This document shows, piece by piece, positions 1-5,710 of a stretch of 9,528 nt of DNA (position 1 is its first letter; every line of letters begins with the position of its first letter). Source of the DNA: Pseudomonadota bacterium (GTDB lineage: Bacteria > Desulfobacterota > DSM-4660 > Desulfatiglandales > B25-G16). A model generated the notes under the pieces. It ran no database searches. It saw only the letters and a list, made by a program, of their open reading frames with translations, and was not told the DNA's origin. The stretch covers positions 1-9,528 of the forward strand of contig DAOVRY010000010.1 of NCBI GenBank assembly GCA_030633645.1, read 5' to 3'. Position numbers and translations under genes: made by a program.

Positions 1-33
1 GCCAATACACATATCCTTGTCTACCCACGGCAT
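1..33 (-). CDS. 4Fe-4S ferredoxin-like protein, 5' end only (runs off left edge)
   Basis: Only the first 11 codons are inside the window, reading MPWVDKDMCIG. This opening, followed in family members by a C-x2-C-x2-C cluster motif, is typical of small bacterial 4Fe-4S dicluster ferredoxin-domain proteins, and the Cys at residue 9 would be the first cluster ligand. A strong Shine-Dalgarno AGGAGG lies about 8 nt upstream of the ATG, which fixes the start. The gene follows the MTH1187-like gene after a 251-bp gap, so it may have its own promoter. Likely role, from the family: low-potential electron carrier or Fe-S domain protein in the cytoplasm. The rest of the protein is outside the window, so the fold assignment rests on the N-terminus alone. 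Confidence 0.65.
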   Translation of the reverse strand, partial: MPWVDKDMCIG

Positions 34-284
34 GTTTATCCCCTCCTTTACAGTGTAATAGTTGGTTATCTCTTAATTTAGTTCCTTATATAACGCCCTA
101 CGTAATCGTAAAATCCCGCTGAGGAAAACTAAGCTGATTTTGACGGAGGCAAACAAGACCCGCCAACATGCCGCCAGCTGAAGTGGCTATTCTCATGATC
201 CTTTGCCAGAAGCAAACCAAATCTGGTCTTGTCACGATTTATTGCCCTTAATTCCTCTGGGCGGTTCCGGGGAAAATTCCAAAT
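34..284. other. Intergenic region, 251 bp, no gene seen
   Basis: No convincing reading frame is present on either strand. The half next to the ferredoxin-like gene is AT-rich. On the minus strand it contains TATATAAGG around 81-90, which could serve as a -10 element, but I find no good -35 partner at proper spacing. The half next to the MTH1187-like gene is more GC-rich and has no T-tract terminator. Confidence 0.4.
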
Positions 285-554
285 TTAGTCATTGCTTCTA
301 TTCTCTTCCTGGCTCAACGGGCAGGCGTTGGAAAACTTGGCTATCAATACGATCTCGTCTCGTTTTGCGACCTTTTCAAAGCCTTTGGAGATGACCCGAA
401 AGACTGTCCTGCTCTCCCCGGAGACTACTGTGCCCATCGGGCCTGGGTCAATAGAAATACCCTTCCCCGCAAGCGCTCGGAGAAAAGCCTCGATTGAAGG
501 GGCGAGCTCCTTAGTTTTTAAAGGATAGAGACTCAACTCTGCCTGAATCCTCAT
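285..554 (-). CDS. MTH1187/YkoF-like thiamine-binding-type protein (DUF77)
   Basis: An 89-residue protein that opens MRIQAELSLYPL and continues with a beta-alpha-beta pattern. An IDPGPMGTVVSGE segment lies near residues 35-47. This is the signature arrangement of the MTH1187/YkoF family (thiamine_BP, PF01910), in which a conserved P-G-x-x-S/T-x-V-x-G stretch follows the first helix. Family members are small ferredoxin-like-fold cytoplasmic proteins. Some bind thiamine or hydroxymethylpyrimidine, while most have no proven substrate. The length is normal for single-domain members. The ATG at 554 is preceded by GAGGGTG about 7-9 nt upstream. It lies 95 bp downstream of the helical unknown gene. 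Residues after about 75 are polar and family-atypical (SQEENRSND). The family call is solid; the ligand is not known. Confidence 0.85.
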   Translation of the reverse strand: MRIQAELSLYPLKTKELAPSIEAFLRALAGKGISIDPGPMGTVVSGESRTVFRVISKGFEKVAKRDEIVLIAKFSNACPLSQEENRSND

Positions 555-649
555 AATTTCACCCTCGCTGCTATGAATGCTCCTGGGAGTATCTTAGCCC
601 ATCTTCTGGCATATTAGCTTTGTCTTTCTTTGGAGGTGGCAGCGGATCT

Positions 650-1264
650 TCACGGTGATAACCCAATAGCCACCGATGGATTTAGCTCATAGATTGGTGA
701 TCCTTCCCTGATGACCTCTGGAATAGAACTCAACTTTGGGCTTATAATGCCTGCTGCCTTAAGCTCAGCTATCAGCCCATCAACTCTATTATTAAGACCA
801 AACTGTAAGCAGATCTTCTTTATTTGATTGCCGGTAATTTTATGATCTGTTGCCTTTTCGGCAATGCTCCTTACCAATCCAGGAATCTGTTCCCAGTCTG
901 GATCTCCAAATTCCTTAAAGAGCTCAATTACGGCATTTTCAGGATTCCATTTTGGAGTTTGAAGGGCTTCTCTTACCAAATATCGTATTATATTGGGAAT
1001 CTCATATACCTCTCCCTCTTTAATCAACAACAACCGATCTTCCCAGCTCGAGCTCTTAGCAGTCCTGACAGGTAGAAGTAATCTCCATTCCTCAGCCATG
1101 AGAAGAATATCCTCTGGATCATCTTTGATAATCTCCCTGATCTCCTGGTAAGAAATAGTGCCTTTTGATGAGCCATAAGCAAGTACTTGAGATAGTTTTC
1201 TAGTGGTTTTGCCAGCACCAAAAATTCCACTCAAGGCCCTTTCTAGACCCTCAGTTCCTTTCAT
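650..1264 (-). CDS. Unrecognised helical protein, possibly winged-helix-like C-terminus
   Basis: A 204-residue hypothetical protein. I chose the ATG at 1264 because GGAAAGG (1270-1276) sits 5 nt upstream. The open frame extends further back but enters the DUF1638 gene. The N-terminus contains GIFGAGKTT (residues 13-21), which fits the Walker A pattern, but no Walker B or other NTPase motif follows. The rest is mainly alpha-helical. Residues about 143-197 (from KITGNQIKKICLQFGL through GLIAELKAAGIISP to SPIYELNP) resemble the helix-turn-helix plus wing end of archaeal and bacterial winged-helix proteins; this is inferred from pattern only. It lies downstream of the DUF1638 gene and a coiled-coil remnant, and upstream of the MTH1187-like gene. 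The 3' end may be frameshifted, because the next frame stays open with plausible coding sequence to 571. I do not recognise the family. Confidence 0.6.
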   Translation of the reverse strand: MKGTEGLERALSGIFGAGKTTRKLSQVLAYGSSKGTISYQEIREIIKDDPEDILLMAEEWRLLLPVRTAKSSSWEDRLLLIKEGEVYEIPNIIRYLVREALQTPKWNPENAVIELFKEFGDPDWEQIPGLVRSIAEKATDHKITGNQIKKICLQFGLNNRVDGLIAELKAAGIISPKLSSIPEVIREGSPIYELNPSVAIGLSP

Positions 1265-1505
1265 CTTTGCCTTTCCATCAGCTCTCTTTTTTATAAAGCC
1301 TCCTTCAAACAAAAAGAGATTAGATCGAGATCCTTTAATAGTAGTTTTTAACTCCTCGATGACCAATATCTGTTGAGGTCGCACACAATGAGCAGGAACT
1401 GATTCTTCTCGATCCCTCAATTGTGCCTCAAGCTCCTTTATCTCTTTTTCTAGCTGTTCTTTTCTACCCTTAGCGAAATACTGAAAGTCCAGAAAGCCCC
1501 GGGCT
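1265..1505 (-). pseudogene. Coiled-coil mini-protein frame without a usable start (PAHSV-type remnant)
   Basis: Between the DUF1638 stop and the next ATG the frame stays open. It encodes an acidic/basic heptad helix (RKEQLEKEIKELEAQL), then VPAHCVRPQQ, then a second helix. From memory, short proteins built as helix, P-A-H-S-V-x-P, helix are common in anaerobic bacteria, so this looks like one of them with a Cys in place of Ser. No ATG, and no GTG or TTG with a ribosome binding site, precedes the first helix after the DUF1638 stop. The frame then runs into the following gene without a stop. It could be a decayed gene now fused to its neighbour, a gene using a start inside the DUF1638 gene, or an N-terminal extension of the neighbour. 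I favour a remnant. Confidence 0.4.
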
Positions 1506-1507
1506 TT
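1493..1507 (-). terminator. Short GC-rich palindrome at the DUF1638 stop, weak terminator candidate
   Basis: On the minus strand AAAGCCC and GGGCTTT form a perfect 7-bp inverted repeat around one central base. It overlaps the stop codon of the DUF1638 gene. Only a broken T stretch follows (TTTCTGGACTTTC), and the loop is very tight. It could slow or attenuate transcription, but it does not meet the usual criteria for an intrinsic terminator. Confidence 0.25.
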
Positions 1508-2153
1508 AAGGCGCAGCCGCCTGCTCCGAAAGCAGGTCTTTGAGCCGATCCAGGGTAATCGGATAGGGCTGGATCGGAATCCCCATCCAGTCAGAATATT
1601 CCAAAAGCTCCTCCGGTTGCTCTGCAATATACCGATCCATATACCCAATCCCATCAAGGACAATGGCGCCGCCAGTATGCCGGGGGAAGTTCTCGTTGGC
1701 CAGCCCCTTATCCCAGCCCTTAAATACGAGGTGACGAAACTTGATCCAGCCCGGCGTCATCCACCATACCTTTTCACCACCAGCCATCTCCTGGGCGATT
1801 GTCTCACGCTCCGCTTCGCTTGCCAACATATCGACACAGTGGCTTGCCTGCACTCTCCTCACCGCTGGTCCCTGTTCCTCAATAATCGTCCTCATCGTTC
1901 TGGTTGGCTCGTTCGCGTTGACGTAACAGAACTTTCCCCCATAGACCACGATAACCTTGTCCGCCCTGTCTTTGGCCTTTCCTATCCGCTCTATAAGCTG
2001 TCTTTCCAACTCGCGGGGGTCCTCGTGTAGCCCCGGGGTGGTATACAGGATCTGACGGGCATTCAAAAACCCGGTCTCCTTCAAGTGGTTCAGTTCCAGA
2101 GTCAAGGTGCCACAGGAAACGATGGCGGTATCGGAAAAAGATGCACGTTGCAT
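1506..2153 (-). CDS. DUF1638 domain-containing protein
   Basis: A 215-residue protein matching the DUF1638 pattern (PF07796). It has an N-terminal SCGTLTLEL (residues 13-21), a central VVYGGKFCYVN (69-79), then ASHCVDML (103-110), a WWMTPGWIK aromatic stretch (130-138) and LDGIGYMD (166-173). Family members occur in methanogens and anaerobic bacteria. As I recall, they are often near corrinoid-dependent methyltransferase genes. No biochemical activity is established. Cys14, Cys76 and Cys106 fall in the three conserved blocks and could bind a metal or corrinoid (inference). The ATG at 2153 is preceded by GGAGG with 7-nt spacing. Its DNA is visibly more GC-rich than the genes on either side, which suggests a separate history. 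It follows a truncated Old Yellow Enzyme gene; no methyltransferase lies in this window. Confidence 0.85.
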   Translation of the reverse strand: MQRASFSDTAIVSCGTLTLELNHLKETGFLNARQILYTTPGLHEDPRELERQLIERIGKAKDRADKVIVVYGGKFCYVNANEPTRTMRTIIEEQGPAVRRVQASHCVDMLASEAERETIAQEMAGGEKVWWMTPGWIKFRHLVFKGWDKGLANENFPRHTGGAIVLDGIGYMDRYIAEQPEELLEYSDWMGIPIQPYPITLDRLKDLLSEQAAAP

Positions 2154-2200
2154 TCCTATGCCTCCTATCCTATATAATGGTCATACGATACCCGATGCAA

Positions 2201-2287
2201 TCAGAGCATCTGATGGGACGGCGGAAATACGAACCGGTTTACAAGCCTTACCGTGCCAAGCGTGAATCCCTCGAACATAATCTCCAT
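2201..2287 (-). pseudogene. 5' stub of an NADH:flavin oxidoreductase (Old Yellow Enzyme family)
   Basis: A 28-residue frame opens MEIMFEGFTLGTVRLVNRFV and continues with FPP before a stop. The pattern M-F-x-x-x-x-x-G-x-x-x-L-x-N-R-F-V-x-P-P is the standard N-terminus of Old Yellow Enzyme-type FMN oxidoreductases, such as the family of 2,4-dienoyl-CoA reductase and BaiCD. Complete members are about 350-650 residues; here sequence related to the family ends after PP and a stop follows five codons later. A perfect AAGGAG (2294-2299) lies 6 nt before the ATG, so the translation start signals have survived. The DUF1638 gene begins only 47 bp beyond the stop. I read this as the leftover 5' end of a deleted gene. 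It might still make a short leader peptide that couples to the DUF1638 gene. Confidence 0.6.
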
Positions 2288-2375
2288 GATTAGCTCCTTT
2301 CCGACCGATTTCTCTTCTTTTCTTTTATCTGGAGACAGCCCGATAGTCCCATGATTCCCTTGCGTCATTTTTGAA

Positions 2376-2591
2376 TTATTTTTCCAACCCGCCACTGGCT
2401 GCTTTCTCCAGACGATATCTTTTTTCGCTCCTCCGGCAAAGCTCCCATATTATGCACGATTGCCTGAACTTACAATACGTACAGGGATTTGTGCATGCCT
2501 CACAATTATCCAGGCATTCCTGACAGTATCCTATCCCCATCTTCTGACATACAAATCTGGCCTCCCTATCTTGGTGGTAACGACACTTCAT
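2376..2591 (-). CDS. Ten-cysteine mini-protein, B-box-like zinc-binding (unknown function)
   Basis: A 71-residue protein starting MKCRYHQDREARFVCQK. The ATG at 2591 is chosen over an upstream in-frame ATG because GGGAG lies 6-7 nt before it and homology-like sequence starts there. It has ten cysteines (3, 15, 23, 26, 30, 33, 37, 40, 46, 52) and a His at 6. The opening C-x2-H-x8-C then C-x2-C spacing is like a B-box or zinc-finger start. The second half, with closely spaced Cys, is suited to another zinc or an Fe-S cluster. A basic tail follows (RRSEKRYRLEKA). No signal peptide is visible. It lies downstream of groES after 228 bp of AT-rich sequence. I recall similar short proteins in anaerobic bacteria but no function. 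Metal binding is an inference from the Cys pattern. Confidence 0.75.
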   Translation of the reverse strand: MKCRYHQDREARFVCQKMGIGYCQECLDNCEACTNPCTYCKFRQSCIIWELCRRSEKRYRLEKAASGGLEK

Positions 2592-2819
2592 ACTTATCTC
2601 CCGCAATTTCTTTTTTGATGACTTAAAATAATGGCAAGGCATCAGAAGCATAAAATTAAGGTATGCCCTCAATAAGGCCAGAGGTCGTTTTAATCAGAAG
2701 AATTATGAAATACACAATTTGCAAATATAATTGTAATTAAGCAGTGTACCTGAATACAAAGTCTTAAACCTAATACACGCTTATGCTATTCCATGCAGCT
2801 CTGTTCTTTTTATCAATCT

Positions 2820-3104
2820 TTATTCCGGGATCTTATCTACTGCTACATATTTTGCCAGAAGGTCATCCTCGGTAAGCAAAATATAATCTTCTCCTTCTAT
2901 TTTAACCTCTGTTCCTGCAAATTCCTTATAGATTACATGATCGTTCACCGCAACTTCATCAGTTGCATCTTTTGCTACAGCAATGACCTCACCTTCCTGA
3001 AGTTTTTCTTTTGCAGTATCAGGAATATATATGCCACCGGATGTCTTATCTTTGGCCTCTGAAGGTTCCACTAAAACACGTCCATGTATTGGTTGTAACT
3101 TCAT
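2820..3104 (-). CDS. groES: Co-chaperonin GroES (10 kDa chaperonin)
   Basis: A 94-residue protein with the full GroES pattern. The N-terminal strand is KLQPIHGRVLVEP (residues 2-14). The mobile loop SEAKDKTSGGIYIPDTAKEK contains the G-G-I/hydrophobic triplet that docks on GroEL (about 23-26). G-x-V-x-A-V (38-43) and the C-terminal ILLTEDDLLA-type end are also present. It caps GroEL rings in cytoplasmic protein folding. The ATG at 3104 has AGGAGG with a 7-nt spacer. It follows the thioredoxin-glutaredoxin gene by 15 bp, so the two are probably co-transcribed. No groEL gene follows; downstream is a 228-bp AT-rich gap and then the Cys-rich mini-protein. This is therefore a solitary groES. It could be an extra copy or the main one with groEL elsewhere. 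No CIRCE-type operator is visible upstream. Confidence 0.95.
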   Translation of the reverse strand: MKLQPIHGRVLVEPSEAKDKTSGGIYIPDTAKEKLQEGEVIAVAKDATDEVAVNDHVIYKEFAGTEVKIEGEDYILLTEDDLLAKYVAVDKIPE

Positions 3105-3119
3105 ATGAACACCTCCTGT

Positions 3120-3701
3120 TTAAGTTAAAAGAATCTTATCAATCTCTGCCTGGTTAAAACCCACTACTAAATGCCCGTCAATGTCAATCTGAGGTACAGC
3201 CATTTGACCGCTACGTCGGACTAGACTTTGGGCTGCATGTTGGTCACGAGCTATATCTACTTCCCTAAAACCAACACCCAGACGCCTCAAGTAAGCCTTC
3301 GCAGTTCCACACGCTGGACAACCCGGACCGCTATATACAATCACCCGGTGAGAAACTGGGCTTTTACCTGTCTTATAGTGTGAAGGATATACCCCAGAAA
3401 AAATGCGAGCATAAAACTGCGCGCTCTCAACTCCTTCTAATCGCTGCGTCACTTTCCCTTTCCCAAGTGCCAAGACTGTGGGAACATTTTCAACTCCAAG
3501 CTGTTTATGTACTCCTTTTACTCTTTCTACATCAATAACATAAACGGCTACCTGTTCATTTTCTTTGCTGAATTGTTCAAGTTCAGCAAGGGCACGCTTT
3601 GAAGCAGAAGAAAAATTCGCGTAAAATAGCACAATCAAAAACTCCTTATGCTTCTCTTGTACCTCTCCAAGATGCTTATGGTCTTCTATCCATTCGATCA
3701 T
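3120..3701 (-). CDS. Fusion of a redox-dead thioredoxin domain and a glutaredoxin domain
   Basis: 193 residues in two thioredoxin-fold domains. Domain 1 (about 1-105) has FLIVLFYANF followed by S-S-A-S-K (31-35) exactly where thioredoxin carries W-C-G-P-C-K, so both active-site cysteines are Ser. The cis-Pro motif VPTVL (about 73-77) is kept. Domain 2 (about 118-193) is glutaredoxin/NrdH-like, with VIVYSGPGCPAC (Cys128 and Cys131 in C-P-A-C), the VPQI cis-Pro (Pro170) and a GFNQAEIDKIL end. Expected role from the family: cytoplasmic thiol-disulfide exchange by domain 2, with domain 1 perhaps a docking or dimerisation module. The ATG start is set by AAGGAG 5 nt upstream; a GTG two codons earlier overlaps that site. 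The gene lies 15 bp before groES and follows the 61-residue gene, and no glutaredoxin partner enzyme is visible here. Confidence 0.85.
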   Translation of the reverse strand: MIEWIEDHKHLGEVQEKHKEFLIVLFYANFSSASKRALAELEQFSKENEQVAVYVIDVERVKGVHKQLGVENVPTVLALGKGKVTQRLEGVESAQFYARIFSGVYPSHYKTGKSPVSHRVIVYSGPGCPACGTAKAYLRRLGVGFREVDIARDQHAAQSLVRRSGQMAVPQIDIDGHLVVGFNQAEIDKILLT

Positions 3702-3706
3702 TGCCA

Positions 3707-3712
3707 CTCCTT
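3707..3712 (-). promoter_or_regulatory. Shine-Dalgarno site that decides the thioredoxin-glutaredoxin start
   Basis: AAGGAG here is 5 nt before the ATG at 3701. The alternative in-frame GTG at 3707 begins on the last base of this site, so it cannot use it, and only a poorer purine run lies further upstream. Confidence 0.7.
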
Positions 3713-3747
3713 CCTTCTAATTGACAAAATTTAGGCCAAACTCTGTT

Positions 3748-3933
3748 TCAAACCTCTACCATTACCTCCCCGATCTCTTTGCACTGGGCCAACCAGTTTT
3801 TAGAATGTTCTCCACCACCAAGGTATAACTTTCTCCATCTTCTTCCTTGAGAGTCTGTCTTCTCTTGAAGGAGCTCTTCTTCTGCCATCCTTTCCCGGAT
3901 TGTCTTCCCTTGGGTATTGTGCCGATCAGCCAT
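3748..3933 (-). CDS. Small basic protein of unknown function, intact copy of a duplicated gene
   Basis: A 61-residue protein rich in charged residues. It opens MADRHNTQGKTIRERMAEEE and continues with a GRRWRKLYLGGGEHSKNWL segment. I recall small proteins in anaerobic bacteria with the same pattern (GKTIR-x-R, RWRK-x-Y-x-GGG, NWL), usually longer at the C-terminus, so this copy may be shortened after VMVEV; this is memory and not a search. The ATG at 3933 has GAGG about 8 nt upstream. No membrane segment or known domain is visible. A second, degenerate copy lies at 7904-8084: the first 96 nt agree at 84 positions. The tail of a zinc-ribbon gene lies directly upstream, mirroring the order near 8 kb. 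The thioredoxin-glutaredoxin gene follows after 46 bp. Confidence 0.6.
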   Translation of the reverse strand: MADRHNTQGKTIRERMAEEELLQEKTDSQGRRWRKLYLGGGEHSKNWLAQCKEIGEVMVEV

Positions 3934-4001
3934 TTGTTTGTCCTCATTTCTTCCTTGGAAATAATCCTCGATTTGATTCCCTCTTCAAAAATGATTTGTA
4001 A

Positions 4002-4070
4002 TTACCTTGTCATTGGTGATCCGCAGTTGGGGCAGTTAACCTCATAGCAGGGGGTACCTTTCTGCTGCGG
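4002..4070 (-). pseudogene. 3' tail of a second zinc-ribbon gene, fused over the end of the inositol synthase gene
   Basis: In this frame the last residues before the stop are QQKGTPCYEVNCPNCGSPMT-R. They align without gaps to the end of the intact zinc-ribbon protein at 8426-8641, QQGSPCYEVQCPKCGTPMT-R shifted by one Q/K position. The matching DNA continues through the stop codon (GGTAATTACAAAT against GGTAATGACAAAC), but the overlapping ATG of the downstream 83-residue gene has become ATT. Many differences are at third codon positions, so the two genes diverged while both were still coding. No zinc-ribbon sequence is found upstream of about 4070, where the inositol synthase sequence takes over. 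A fragment, not a working gene, since only one CxxC pair remains and there is no start. Confidence 0.65.
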
Positions 4071-5214
4071 CCTGTTCCCTCTGCCCGCTTCGATAATAAG
4101 GCATTTCATTCGTTTTTTCAGGATCTTTTTGAATAAAATCTTCAACCATTCGATATGCCTCATCATCGGTAAACTGGCGGGGCGGGTGTTTGCAAAAGTA
4201 GGCTGAAGGTGCCTCAAGGACACCACCAATGCCACGGGTAAGGGCAAGTTTAGTACAACGAATAGCATCAATGGCCACGCCAGCCGAGTTGGGCGAGTCC
4301 TCTACGGAAAGACGCAGCTCCAGATGCATGGGTACGTCGCCGAACAGCTTGCCTTCCATGCGGATAAAACAGACCTTATTGTCCCTCTGCCATGGCACGT
4401 AGTCGCTTGGCCCGATATGGATATTTTCTTTTTCAATACGGTGGGCAGCTACTGACTGAACGGCTTCTGTTTTGGACTTCTTCTTTGAAGCGAGCCGATG
4501 ACGGTTGAGCATGTTGAGGAAATCCGTATTACCGCCAGTGTTCAACTGGTAAGTGCGCTCCAGCTTCACGCCCCTTTTCTTGAACAGATCGGTGAGTACT
4601 CTATGGGTAATAGTTGCACCCAACTGTGATTTAATATCGTCACCAATGAGGGGAATATTCTTTTCTTTGAAACGTCTTTCCCATACGGGACTGCTTGCGA
4701 TGAATACCGGCATGTTGTTGATGAAAGCGACTCCAGCCTCCAGCGCACAATCCGCATAGAACCGGGTAGCCTCCTCAGAACCCACGGGCATATAATTGAG
4801 AAAAATTTCCGCCCCAGAATCCTTGAGAATACCAATGACGCCCTTTTTTGAGGGTTGAGGCACATCTGCCGGGGCAAAGGTATACTTCTGTTCATATTCC
4901 TTCATATGATCGGACAACCCATCCAGGATCCTGCCCATCTGAACAGTCACACCCGATGAGGAAATATCAGGGCAGAAAACCGTGGTACAGTTGGGTTCTG
5001 CAAATATTGCTTCATTCATATCTTTGCCCACCTTACGCATGTCGATATCAAAGGCCGCAACCACTTCTATGTCTCCAGGCGTGTACTTCCCGATCTCCCA
5101 ATGCATCAGGCCTATATCATCCTGGGAATTTTTACCCCTATAATAATGTATTCCCTGAATCAGAGAACTGGCGCAGTTCCCGACACCTGCTACTGCAATT
5201 CTTATTTTACTCAT
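4042..5214 (-). CDS. ino1: myo-Inositol-1-phosphate synthase (bacterial/actinobacterial type)
   Basis: A 390-residue enzyme that converts glucose 6-phosphate to 1L-myo-inositol 1-phosphate using a bound NAD+ in the cytoplasm. The Rossmann loop is GVGNCASSL (residues 10-18). NYMPVGSEEATRFYA (140-154), GDDIKSQLGATITHR (191-205), NTGGNTDFLNML (225-236), SKTEAV (247-252) and DSPNSAG (306-312) are the conserved nucleotide, substrate and catalytic blocks, collinear with the compact Mycobacterium Ino1 (about 367 residues). The ATG at 5214 has AAGGAGG 9-10 nt upstream; an earlier in-frame start at 5256 has none. The family core ends near residue 360. The remaining about 30 residues are extra, and the last nine are read out of frame from a zinc-ribbon remnant, so the natural C-terminus has probably been replaced. 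fmdB is 127 bp upstream, with the phosphatase and glycosyltransferase beyond it. The product may feed an inositol-containing glycoside or lipid. Confidence 0.95.
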   Translation of the reverse strand: MSKIRIAVAGVGNCASSLIQGIHYYRGKNSQDDIGLMHWEIGKYTPGDIEVVAAFDIDMRKVGKDMNEAIFAEPNCTTVFCPDISSSGVTVQMGRILDGLSDHMKEYEQKYTFAPADVPQPSKKGVIGILKDSGAEIFLNYMPVGSEEATRFYADCALEAGVAFINNMPVFIASSPVWERRFKEKNIPLIGDDIKSQLGATITHRVLTDLFKKRGVKLERTYQLNTGGNTDFLNMLNRHRLASKKKSKTEAVQSVAAHRIEKENIHIGPSDYVPWQRDNKVCFIRMEGKLFGDVPMHLELRLSVEDSPNSAGVAIDAIRCTKLALTRGIGGVLEAPSAYFCKHPPRQFTDDEAYRMVEDFIQKDPEKTNEMPYYRSGQREQAAAERYPLL

Positions 5215-5341
5215 AGTTACTTTACCTCCTTTTGATTCAAATCCTTCGTACCGCAACAGGAAAAGATACCATCAACATTCAATGAAGTTTGCTTAAAGCA
5301 CATGATGGTCAGTAACTTTGAGACTATTTTAAATCACCGAA

Positions 5342-5656
5342 CTAATCCCTGATCGTTTTTTCTAGATTTGGAAGGGTCTCGGGTTTATCGCCAAGCATCA
5401 CCTTGCTTTCTCCGTCCCGGGCAGTCACGTTTTCGTAAACGCCATCATCCCTTCTGACCAGTTTGGTGAAACCCAGGTCTCTCAGTTCGCTGTTGGTTTT
5501 CGGTGTGCTGATATTACTTCGCGAAATAAGTTTACGCACCGGTCCCCCACAGTTGGGGCATTGTGTCAGGGGGCTCTCATGAGTAGATTGCGTCACCTCA
5601 AAGACATTTCCCAAGGGACAAGCCTCTTTCACATGCTGGTACTCGTAAACAGGCAT
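5342..5656 (-). CDS. FmdB-family zinc-ribbon protein
   Basis: A 104-residue protein starting MPVYEYQHV, the hallmark N-terminus of the FmdB (CxxC_CxxC_SSSS) family. The second zinc knuckle is intact (TQCPNCGGPVRKLIS, about residues 31-45). The first is altered: EACPLGNVFE has one Cys where canonical members have C-x2-C. This one-Cys variant occurs in other members as I recall. The C-terminal half (from about 50) is family-typical low-conservation sequence with FTKLVRRDDGVYEN. FmdB was named as a putative regulator in the formamidase locus of Methylophilus; the general role is unproven. The ATG has AAGGAG with a 5-nt spacer. It lies between the phosphatase (116 bp upstream, containing a stable hairpin) and inositol synthase, so it may be regulated separately from the glycosyltransferase pair. 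Confidence 0.85.
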   Translation of the reverse strand: MPVYEYQHVKEACPLGNVFEVTQSTHESPLTQCPNCGGPVRKLISRSNISTPKTNSELRDLGFTKLVRRDDGVYENVTARDGESKVMLGDKPETLPNLEKTIRD

Positions 5657-5710
5657 AATTGCTCCTTACTCATACATTTAGTATCATCTCATACCATTAA
5701 AAGCCTTAAT

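Noticed and set aside
1204..1228. Walker A-like GIFGAGKT in the 204-residue protein as evidence for an ATPase
   Set aside because: No Walker B, sensor or other NTPase motif follows, and the protein is too short and helical for a standard P-loop domain; a chance pattern match is more likely.
1265..1663. N-terminal extension of the 204-residue gene to an ATG at 1663
   Set aside because: It would overlap the last 158 bp of the DUF1638 gene in another frame, its first about 52 residues look like an out-of-frame shadow (Arg/Ser/Trp-rich), and the ATG at 1264 has a good ribosome binding site.
1617..2030. 137-codon open frame on the plus strand opposite the DUF1638 gene
   Set aside because: Antisense shadow of a convincing conserved gene; no ribosome binding site and low-information composition. 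Other plus-strand frames (for example near 2793, 4848 and 8420) were rejected for the same reason.
2714..2734. ACAATT/AATTGT inverted repeat in the AT-rich gap after groES as an operator or terminator
   Set aside because: Only 6-bp AT arms in a very AT-rich stretch, expected by chance; no adjacent promoter or T-run pattern.
4071..4271. Continuous open frame upstream of the zinc-ribbon tail, suggesting a full 89-residue gene
   Set aside because: This part lies inside the inositol synthase gene and encodes no zinc-ribbon or glycine-rich sequence; only the last about 22 codons before the stop at 4002 match the family.
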